A stretch of DNA of 6,008 nucleotides from an uncultured Saprospiraceae bacterium (lineage in GTDB: Bacteria; Bacteroidota; Bacteroidia; Chitinophagales; Saprospiraceae). Of the stretch, positions 1 to 5,580 are shown in pieces; position 1 is the first letter of the stretch, and the number at the start of each line of letters is the position of its first letter. The notes beneath the pieces were generated by a model that made no database searches, had not been told where the DNA came from, and saw only the letters and a program-made list of their open reading frames with translations. The stretch lies in NCBI GenBank assembly GCA_938039305.1, contig CALHUZ010000401.1:1-6008 (forward strand), read 5' to 3'. The position numbers and the translations under genes are program-made.

Positions 1-153
1 GGAAAGAGGCTTGAAGCGTCAGGCATCATATCAGATGAATGGAAAGGGGCGATGAAGGACTACTTGGCTTCCATAGACTTGGAGTTAACTACACTAGGTT
101 TTTATGATATAGAAGTGTTAGAGACTTTGGGGATTAAGACACGTAATCTTTAG
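1..153 (+). CDS. 3' end of an unidentified protein
   Basis: The first reading frame is open from the left edge to a TAG at 151-153 and gives 50 residues of a protein whose start lies outside the window. The composition looks like real protein: a charged, amphipathic helical stretch (residues 3-37, with ISDEWKGAMKDYLASIDLEL) followed by GFYDIEVLETLGI and a basic tail, KTRNL. There is no signal peptide or membrane segment in the visible part. I do not recognise the family. It converges on the minus-strand gene at 277, and a hairpin 26 bases past the stop could end its transcript. The frame stays open for another 37 codons after the TAG, which is noted separately. Coding status is fairly likely; function is unknown. 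Confidence 0.6.
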   Translation, partial: GKRLEASGIISDEWKGAMKDYLASIDLELTTLGFYDIEVLETLGIKTRNL

Positions 154-178
154 ATTAACTCGACTGATAACTTAAAGA

Positions 179-203
179 GCCAAAATAAAACGCTATTTAT
201 GGC
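179..203. terminator. Candidate hairpin terminator between convergent genes
   Basis: GCCAAAATA at 179-187 pairs with TATTTATGGC at 194-203, giving nine base pairs with a single bulged A (199) and a six-base loop (AAACGC). It sits in the 123-bp gap between two convergent genes, 25 bases past the TAG of the left gene and about 73 bases past the stop of the right one. It could therefore serve both strands. The stem is AU-rich apart from three G-C pairs, and neither side has a long T tract (ATCTTTG on the plus strand, TCTTTAAG on the minus strand), so a rho-independent role is plausible but not strong. Confidence 0.35.
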
Positions 204-276
204 ATCTTTGAAGACGAAGGATAGAATCGGTTATTTGCTTTATAGCATCGGCGCAGCATTCTAGTTAACCAGCTCT

Positions 277-1506
277 TTAGTATTGTCCTTCAATTATCTT
301 TTTGACAATGTATGGTGGCAACGCTCCAAGAGTAGCTACCAATTTCATCTTCTTTCTAACTTTTAGAACTTCATCATCTAAGTGATGTATGTAGTTTGCG
401 AACATGTAGTAAAACAACACTCGATTATAATTATCTAATTGGTTATCAGTAATCATTGAGATGAGTTGTTGTTCAAATTGTTCAACATTCTTGGCGTCTG
501 CCAATGCTCGACCGATCCTTCCTATGTTTCCTGTATAATGATTCTTCACGGGATTGTCCACCGCTAATGAGATCCCGATAATTAAGTCTAAGACATTAAT
601 ATCTAATACTTCTAATTCTTTTAGATAGGTCTGACGTTGCGCCCATGCATAACTACCGTCAGATACACGAGTGAATCGATCATTCATAATATCTAGATGG
701 GCTTTTAGAAATACTCCCCAGTTAGTTGTTTCTGCGGCCAAAAGGGCGATATACATAGCATGTCTTCTAGGAGATTGATCCATGCTACATGTACCGATAA
801 TTCTTTGATTCCTCATATTCTCTAACATGCCTTCCATCTTACTCATTGATTGGCTCTTCCAGTTATCTGGAGCTTCAAAATAACCGCTTTTAGCATCCTC
901 TTTTATCTTTACGCTTGATGTATCAATTAGACAATCTGCATAACCAATCATATGACTATATTGATAGCTTAGCTTTTCCTTTTGTAATCCGTCAGGAATG
1001 TAGAATATGTCAATGTCACCTTCGCTGTCAAGTTTATATATCCATGGGCCATTCCACTTGTTTGAATGTGGCAGATCAGCATTTTGATATTCTATGCTTG
1101 CGCCATATCTTTTTCCAATAGGCATCTCTCTAACTGAAAGCACCTTTTGTCCATCGTATGCTGTGTATTTATCTTTTGATACAAGAAGATCCTTTTTGAC
1201 TTCGGAATAGGGAAATTTGACCACAAATTCATCAAAAGAAATGTTTTCTTTAATCGCCTTTATTGCAAGTTCAGAATAGGTTGAGCTTAGAGAAATGAAA
1301 TGACCTTGACCTTGAGGCACGGAATAGAACTCAGGAAACTCAGCACAAGTCTTGTACTTCAAATTGAGTGAGTCTACGATGTAGCTCAATTTCTTAATTG
1401 TGGGTATGTCATAGATTAAACCATTCTTATGAATTTCGAATTCTTTGTTTTGCGAAAAAAGAGAAGTTGCTAAAAGAAAAATGAATAATTGGATTATTAA
1501 TTTCAT
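277..1506 (-). CDS. Exported protein of unknown family, 409 aa
   Basis: Residues 1-19 form a type I signal peptide (MK, then the hydrophobic LIIQLFIFLLATSLF, then SQ as the likely cleavage site), so the product is periplasmic or secreted. The ATG at 1506 is preferred. An upstream TTG at 1524 would only add six residues ahead of a perfect signal peptide. The mature protein has an N-terminal alpha/beta part (about 20-200) with Cys54 and Cys192. The C-terminal part (about 240-409) is strongly helical. It starts at Cys240 with a conserved-looking SPRRHAMYIALLAAETTNW (245-263) and contains the glycine-rich GNIGRIGRALADAK (326-339). No catalytic motif of a family known to me is present, and there is no lipobox or sorting domain. 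The helical part may bind a partner, but that is a guess. It is monocistronic and convergent with the gene on its left. The reading frame is certain; the function is not. Confidence 0.85.
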   Translation of the reverse strand: MKLIIQLFIFLLATSLFSQNKEFEIHKNGLIYDIPTIKKLSYIVDSLNLKYKTCAEFPEFYSVPQGQGHFISLSSTYSELAIKAIKENISFDEFVVKFPYSEVKKDLLVSKDKYTAYDGQKVLSVREMPIGKRYGASIEYQNADLPHSNKWNGPWIYKLDSEGDIDIFYIPDGLQKEKLSYQYSHMIGYADCLIDTSSVKIKEDAKSGYFEAPDNWKSQSMSKMEGMLENMRNQRIIGTCSMDQSPRRHAMYIALLAAETTNWGVFLKAHLDIMNDRFTRVSDGSYAWAQRQTYLKELEVLDINVLDLIIGISLAVDNPVKNHYTGNIGRIGRALADAKNVEQFEQQLISMITDNQLDNYNRVLFYYMFANYIHHLDDEVLKVRKKMKLVATLGALPPYIVKKIIEGQY

Positions 1507-1540
1507 CTCAATAAGTTTATGCAATTAAGAAATGGAACTA

Positions 1541-1567
1541 CTTATAAAGATGATCTATCCACGTCAA
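1541..1567 (-). promoter_or_regulatory. Weak promoter candidate for the gene at 1506
   Basis: On the minus strand, TTGACG (plus 1562-1567) is followed after 15 bases by TATAAG (plus 1541-1546), about 35 bases ahead of the ATG at 1506. This resembles the general bacterial -35/-10 pattern. The spacer is short, and the Bacteroidota consensus (TTG, 17-23 bases, TAnnTTTG) is not met. It is the best candidate I see, held with low confidence. Confidence 0.2.
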
Positions 1568-1720
1568 TTGGTGCATCATCAAATTAAAGCTGATAAAACT
1601 ATGCAAGAGAAACAGATATTGTTAGCCACGGTAATTCTGGCAATAAATAAGAGTGCTTTAGTAAATGGAAATGAATATCTGCAAGATGTCTGACTATGAA
1701 CAATATCTAAGAAAGGCTAA

Positions 1721-2440
1721 ATGAATTCATTGACTCGTTACCATTCGATGAAATTTCATTTATCCTTTTTTATTTGTTTCTCATTGATCGCATGCAATTC
1801 AGAAACCCACGATCAAATCATATCAGAAAAGTATATAGAAGGGTTCTATCGCACTAAATATGAACTGGCTCAGAATATACCAAGAAACAAGGATGCTTCA
1901 ATACTATATCTCATAGACAAAATCATAGAAGACACTAACACTCTTTCAATATCGATGGATCTACGGAAGCAAATAGTCTCAGAAATTGATAAATTCTCAG
2001 TGCCAAGATTCAATTATGAACTAAATCGACTTGATGAATTAATTAATGCATTGCCACAGTTTGAAAAAGGCTCAAACTCATTTTTAGAAGACTTAGACTT
2101 TATTGATGATTTTCTTGTCAGAAGATACTGGCAATATTGGCAATGTAATATGGGAGTGTACGGTTTAGAAACATTAGTTTCATTAGACACATTGTTGTTT
2201 TTTGCGGAAACAGATTATGAAGTTCCTATAAGGGTGGAATACAATCAACTACCGAGTAGCATGTTCATTATCTCTAATTCTTTACAAGGCAGCAAACCCA
2301 ACCGAATGAAATTCAAGACTGATAAAGCCATACATGATTTTCAAAAAATAGAATATGAATGTGAAGCGCTTAACAAGGTTTCAGGGGAGGCAGTTATTTA
2401 TAGAGACAGCTTGGTCATCCGACTTGTCGAGAGAAATTAA
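1721..2440 (+). CDS. Unknown lipoprotein, 239 aa (230 from the second ATG)
   Basis: The N-terminus carries a type II signal peptide: a hydrophobic run (FHLSFFICFSLIA) ending in the lipobox LIAC, with Cys25 the expected lipidated residue, followed by NSETHD. The product should be anchored in the envelope. Two starts are possible. The ATG at 1721 has an AGAAAGG stretch just upstream. The ATG at 1748 (residue 10) gives a more compact signal, MKFHLSFF. The mature part is mainly helical to about residue 150 (acidic and basic helices with IDKIIEDTN and NRLDELINALPQF, then an aromatic WQYWQC). It then becomes strand-rich (about 155-239, with DTLLFFAETDYEVPIRVEY and GEAVIYRDSLVIRL), suggesting a small beta-sandwich at the C-terminus. 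I do not recognise the family. Its stop overlaps that of the convergent serine hydrolase gene. I see no convincing TAnnTTTG promoter upstream. Confidence 0.8.
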   Translation: MNSLTRYHSMKFHLSFFICFSLIACNSETHDQIISEKYIEGFYRTKYELAQNIPRNKDASILYLIDKIIEDTNTLSISMDLRKQIVSEIDKFSVPRFNYELNRLDELINALPQFEKGSNSFLEDLDFIDDFLVRRYWQYWQCNMGVYGLETLVSLDTLLFFAETDYEVPIRVEYNQLPSSMFIISNSLQGSKPNRMKFKTDKAIHDFQKIEYECEALNKVSGEAVIYRDSLVIRLVERN

Positions 2441-4290
2441 TAATAATGAAACCCAATCAAATTGATTCTCCAATAACAAACCATAAGTAGTATCACTGCG
2501 CCAGCGTTCAAAGCAATCCAAAAGTATTCTCGTTTATTTATATTACTCCATTTCTTAATCAATTCAATAGGGTATAGTGCAATTAGAAGTGCACCTGCTG
2601 TAATGATCCATAAACCCAGTTTATAAACAAAAGGAGTTCCAGTTCTCAAAGAAATATCAAATGCAAAGGCCGTCAATAGCAGAGCGAATCCAAAAACCAT
2701 ACATGCTGCACTCAAAGATAAGAATGAACGCCATTGTAATTGTCTGCCTTCTTTTCTGCGCAAAATATATGGTCTAATCATCAGTCCAACAAAGAGTAAG
2801 ACCAAAGAACTTCCAAGACCTATTTGCAATGCTAACGCCGATTGCCACCAAGCTATTTTTTCACTCGTCCAATAGATACGCTCGGAGAAGTACTTCGCTT
2901 CACCATTTGCGTCAGTGGTAAAACCAATCTTCTTTATACCATCAATCAACTGATAAGTATCTCCATCTATAGGTTCGTAGATATTGCCATTATGTGATAG
3001 TTGCCCATTACCGACATGTATAATCTTTGGTTCATTGATACCAAAGAGCATCTGACCTCTTTCAAATGTAGACATCGTTACAGTGGCTTCTTGATAGGTG
3101 CCTTCAAATTTCTCTGCCTGTTCTATTGCTTCTTCAAGTGGAATATTAGTTATTGTTTTTTTTCTTAGATCTTCAATGATCTCATCAAGTATGCCATAAA
3201 TAACTCTGAATCCAAATGCGGCATTTTCCTCCCCTCCACTTTCTGACATAAACAACCCTAATTCTAATTCTGGAAAGAAAATGTAGTAAGAACCAAATCC
3301 ATCGATACCACCTCCATGATTATAACCTTTATATCCCCGATAGTCTTCGACCATCATACCATATGCCATAGCTTCAAATTCCATTGGTGGAGTAAAATGT
3401 CTTTTAGAAAGTAATTCAAAAGATGATTTTGAAATGATTGATGTAGCGTCTACTTGGGCACTATCTATCATAGCCATCATAAAACGTCCCATGTCATAAC
3501 CTGTAGTGTTGAGATTAGAAGCTGCTGGATTTGTCAAGTGTAATCGTTGACCAGGTTGATAGTTATCTCCATCCCAGTAATAAGGCTGTACAGGTTGAGC
3601 AATTGGATTTTCTTCCGTATGTTGATAGACTGTAGAATGATGCATACCCATTGGCGTTAGAATGTGCTCTTGGATATAATCTTCATACTTCATCCCAGAC
3701 ATCTTTTCTATCAATAAACCAAGTATACCGTAGCCTTTATTTGAATAACCAAATAACTCCCCTGGTTTATGGATTTGATTAGAAATGGAGGTTCGTACAA
3801 ACCCATCTAAACTTCCATCATCAAGAGCTGCTTGGCTTACGCGAAATTCTGAATGCTCTAACCCAGAAGTATGTGTCAACAGGTCATGAATTGCAAAAGA
3901 GTAGGGCGCATCCCAGATATATTCATTCGCTGGCAAATAGGTTCTAATATCTGCATGCAGATTCAACTTGCCTTGCTCTACAAGTTGCATAATGGCTATA
4001 GCCGTAAAAGTCTTCGTGATAGACGCTACTCTGAATTGTGATCGTATCGGATCTACCTTCTTTTTATCTTCTATATGTTCGTATCCAATTCCTTGTGTAT
4101 AAAACAGTTCGCCATCTTTCACCACACTGATCACTGCTCCAGGTATGTCATGATCATTTATGAACGTATCGATCTTAGCGGTGATGATATTGACGAGACT
4201 TGTGCTATCGATCTCTTTCACTTGAGCAAAGCAAGAGATGGATAAACTAAGTAGGACTGTTGTGATGATTGATGTTGCTGATCTTCTCAT
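2437..4290 (-). CDS. Membrane-anchored serine hydrolase, beta-lactamase/PBP superfamily
   Basis: This 617-residue protein has the signatures of the Pfam Beta-lactamase family (PF00144, class C beta-lactamase/DD-peptidase/esterase fold). A signal peptide (1-23, ending FAQ) sends the catalytic domain to the periplasm. The nucleophile motif SITK is at 90-93, followed by the family hallmark DLLTHTSGL (136-144). The second motif YSN is at 182-184 and the third, HGG, at 325-327; all key residues are present. A beta-rich domain follows (about 390-480, starting KFEGTYQ and ending IAWWQS), as in long family members. Four hydrophobic segments (about 484-506, 521-545, 557-576, 589-607) form a C-terminal membrane domain. 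Family members cleave or transfer D-amino-acid peptides or esters. The substrate here cannot be read from the sequence, and resistance should not be assumed. The ATG at 4290 follows an A-rich stretch (AACAAAAAAAA), typical of Bacteroidota starts. The gene is single and convergent with 1721-2440. Confidence 0.95.
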   Translation of the reverse strand: MRRSATSIITTVLLSLSISCFAQVKEIDSTSLVNIITAKIDTFINDHDIPGAVISVVKDGELFYTQGIGYEHIEDKKKVDPIRSQFRVASITKTFTAIAIMQLVEQGKLNLHADIRTYLPANEYIWDAPYSFAIHDLLTHTSGLEHSEFRVSQAALDDGSLDGFVRTSISNQIHKPGELFGYSNKGYGILGLLIEKMSGMKYEDYIQEHILTPMGMHHSTVYQHTEENPIAQPVQPYYWDGDNYQPGQRLHLTNPAASNLNTTGYDMGRFMMAMIDSAQVDATSIISKSSFELLSKRHFTPPMEFEAMAYGMMVEDYRGYKGYNHGGGIDGFGSYYIFFPELELGLFMSESGGEENAAFGFRVIYGILDEIIEDLRKKTITNIPLEEAIEQAEKFEGTYQEATVTMSTFERGQMLFGINEPKIIHVGNGQLSHNGNIYEPIDGDTYQLIDGIKKIGFTTDANGEAKYFSERIYWTSEKIAWWQSALALQIGLGSSLVLLFVGLMIRPYILRRKEGRQLQWRSFLSLSAACMVFGFALLLTAFAFDISLRTGTPFVYKLGLWIITAGALLIALYPIELIKKWSNINKREYFWIALNAGAVILLMVCYWRINLIGFHYY

Positions 4291-4508
4291 TGGGCTATTT
4301 TTTTTGTTCTTGACGATGACTCAAATATGCATCGTTTACGTCTTCCTTTAAAAGGCTGATGACGGATGTGAGGCTATGGATGATGAATGGTGCGATGTGG
4401 CGTCAGAAAGACTTATGTAGGTTAGAGCACTGACTTATCCGCAGATAATGCTGATTCGACATGAGGAAAGGGTAATAGGTGTACGTTTTCGAATAATGAA
4501 GCGCTAAG

Positions 4509-4545
4509 ATACATCGTGCGTAAGTACAATCTACGCACAGCGTAT
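4509..4545. repeat. Inverted repeat (dyad A)
   Basis: GTGCGTA at 4516-4522 and TACGCAC at 4532-4538 are perfect complements around a nine-base centre (AGTACAATC). A symmetric three-base mismatch on each side is followed by a further four pairs, ATAC at 4509-4512 with GTAT at 4542-4545. It could be a protein-binding dyad or an RNA hairpin. No T tract follows it, so it is unlikely to be a terminator, and no gene ends nearby on the plus strand. Confidence 0.5.
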
Positions 4546-4602
4546 GTCGATGAAAGCGATTCGATTTTCAGTTTGTTAATACGAAATCTCCACGGGTACG
4601 TT

Positions 4603-4625
4603 ATTCGTATGCTGTGCCTACGAAT
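4603..4625. promoter_or_regulatory. Inverted repeat (dyad B), possible operator
   Basis: ATTCGTA at 4603-4609 and TACGAAT at 4619-4625 are perfect seven-base complements around a nine-base centre (TGCTGTGCC). Arm length, spacing and inner half-sites (CGTA, nine bases, TACG) are the same as in dyad A, 87 bp upstream centre to centre. It lies just before TATTTTG at 4629-4635, a partial match to the -7 element, and 60 bp before the ATG of the lipoprotein gene. This position would suit a regulator-binding site. That role is inferred from geometry only. Confidence 0.4.
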
Positions 4626-4685
4626 GGATATTTTGCCCGCTGGATATATAGCACCACAAAGTTAAGTTCTCTCATCTATGAGAAT

Positions 4686-5318
4686 ATGAACAGATCCTTT
4701 CATGTATTTCTATTTATAAGTTCGATTATTCTTTTAACAAATTGCGAAAAGATAAAGGAGGCAGGATATATGGTTGAAGAACCAGAGGTGATTAGATATG
4801 GTAGGCTCAATGAAAACAATCACCATAAAGCTGCTCGAATCGATCTAAATGAGTTCGACTCATATCTGGATTTACTCTTTCGTATTCATGAGATGGCATG
4901 TAACGATAGTATTCCGACAATTGTACTGAATGATAAAGGGATGATTATAGAATTAGGACTATCAAATCCATGTTGGGAAGGAGTGGCGTGTATGTTAATT
5001 AAGTCAAGAAATATTCTTAAGATTCATGATGAGACAATTCGTCATGGATCGGATATTTATCAACTAAGTTCACTCAAAGAGGAGTTATCAAAACACTACT
5101 GTAATAATGCCAATGAACAGTCTCCTATTTATAGTGAAACACCACATGACTTAATCATCAAGATATTTTATGAGGATATCCCTTTCATTAGAATAGATGA
5201 TTTATTACTGAGGCTCGTTAAGGAATATGACAGCCAGAATGTTAATGTCCCTTTGAAGATTTGGTTAGAAAGGTATCTTCCCCCTCCGCCACCACCTCCG
5301 ATGACAAATTTTAAATAA
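4686..5318 (+). CDS. Lipoprotein with C-terminal poly-proline tract, possibly ExbD-like, 210 aa
   Basis: The ATG at 4686 is chosen because it opens directly onto a type II signal peptide: MNRS, a hydrophobic run (FHVFLFISSIILL) and the lipobox LTNC, with Cys20 the lipidated residue. An in-frame GTG at 4614 would add 24 polar residues ahead of it and cut into dyad B. The mature protein has four more cysteines (72, 96, 102, 139), with Cys96 and Cys102 close enough to pair. Residues about 107-195 run strand, strand, helix (SSLKEELSKHY), strand (HDLIIKIFYEDIPF), helix (IDDLLLRLVKEY), which recalls the periplasmic domain of ExbD/TolR proteins; this is a weak fold-level impression only. The C-terminus ends with seven prolines (199-205) and MTNFK. 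A poly-proline run normally needs elongation factor P for smooth translation. No partner ExbB or TonB gene is in view. Function is unknown. Confidence 0.8.
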   Translation: MNRSFHVFLFISSIILLTNCEKIKEAGYMVEEPEVIRYGRLNENNHHKAARIDLNEFDSYLDLLFRIHEMACNDSIPTIVLNDKGMIIELGLSNPCWEGVACMLIKSRNILKIHDETIRHGSDIYQLSSLKEELSKHYCNNANEQSPIYSETPHDLIIKIFYEDIPFIRIDDLLLRLVKEYDSQNVNVPLKIWLERYLPPPPPPPMTNFK

Positions 5319-5330
5319 TCAAAGTCTAGC

Positions 5331-5373
5331 TTTAACTGGTTAATGTTGAAATAGAGAATATGAAGCAGTTAAA
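5331..5373. repeat. Inverted repeat downstream of the poly-proline lipoprotein
   Basis: TTTAACTG (5331-5338) and CAGTTAAA (5366-5373) are perfect eight-base complements separated by 27 bases, starting 12 bases after the stop codon at 5318. In RNA this could close a long-loop hairpin in the 3' untranslated region. No T tract follows (CCTCACTCC), so it is a poor intrinsic terminator, but its position fits 3'-end protection or a processing signal. Confidence 0.3.
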
Positions 5374-5503
5374 CCTCACTCCAAAATTAATATTTATAAA
5401 GATATAGGTCGAAGATACAATCTCAACACACTGGGATTAATTGAAACATTATTTAGCTTACGAACATATAGCAGCAATAATTTTTGAAATATATAAATAT
5501 CCG

Positions 5504-5534
5504 TTGTTTTTATTAATTGGATAGTCGATTTTTG
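5504..5534 (+). promoter_or_regulatory. Candidate Bacteroidota-type promoter
   Basis: TTG at 5504-5506 is followed after 20 bases by GATTTTTG at 5527-5534, which matches TAnnTTTG at seven of eight positions. The known Bacteroidota pattern is TTG, 17-23 bases, TAnnTTTG. The surroundings are very AT-rich. A transcript starting shortly after would have a leader of about 40 bases before the ATG at 5581. A small hairpin in that leader (AAGTGA 5551-5556 with TCACTT 5564-5569, seven-base loop) ends 11 bases before the start codon. Confidence 0.35.
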
Positions 5535-5580
5535 CATATATTGTTACAAGAAGTGATAGTTGGTCACTTTTATTCTAACA

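Larger units (their letters stand above)
4291..4685. other. 395-bp non-coding gap, GC-rich, with dyads
   Basis: This stretch separates the divergent serine hydrolase and lipoprotein genes, so it should hold both promoters. By hand count 4321-4440 and 4501-4560 are about 42-47% GC, against 23-32% at 5401-5520, which is odd for a Bacteroidota spacer. It contains a purine-biased tract with repeated GATG (about 4356-4400) and two dyads, listed separately. For the hydrolase, CATATTTG on the minus strand (plus 4322-4329) matches seven of eight bases of TAnnTTTG but has no TTG at the right spacing. For the lipoprotein, TATTTTG at 4629-4635 is a partial match. Only trivial reading frames (under about 20 codons) were noticed. 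Confidence 0.6.

Noticed and set aside
173..279. Perfect 8-bp inverted repeat TAAAGAGC (173-180) / GCTCTTTA (272-279)
   Set aside because: The arms are 91 bases apart and overlap the stop codon of one gene and the hairpin at 179-203; chance is likely and no transposon-like content lies between.
915..1121. 68-codon plus-strand reading frame
   Set aside because: It lies wholly inside the coding region of the minus-strand exported protein and has the Cys/His-rich composition of an antisense shadow; the minus-strand frame has a signal peptide and full protein character.
1507..1524. TTG-initiated six-residue extension of the 409-residue exported protein
   Set aside because: The ATG at 1506 directly opens a standard signal peptide; the extension adds nothing recognisable.
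2452..2466. Palindrome AATCAA-A-TTGATT near the convergent junction as a terminator
   Set aside because: It lies inside the coding end of the hydrolase gene, has a one-base centre, no GC pairs of note and no T tract.
4440..4590. Very short reading frames with ATG at 4448 and 4544
   Set aside because: They encode only 19 and 11 residues with no start signal, conservation evidence or recognisable motif.
4614..4685. GTG-initiated N-terminal extension of the poly-proline lipoprotein
   Set aside because: It would place 24 polar residues ahead of a complete lipoprotein signal that starts exactly at the ATG at 4686, and it overlaps the dyad at 4603-4625.
5331..5374. Integron attC-like site (CTTTAAC ... 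GTTAAAC)
   Set aside because: GTTAAAC fits the GTTRRRY core, but the partner CTTTAAC breaks the RYYYAAC rule, the element is only 44 bases long, and neighbouring genes have mixed orientation and no other such sites.
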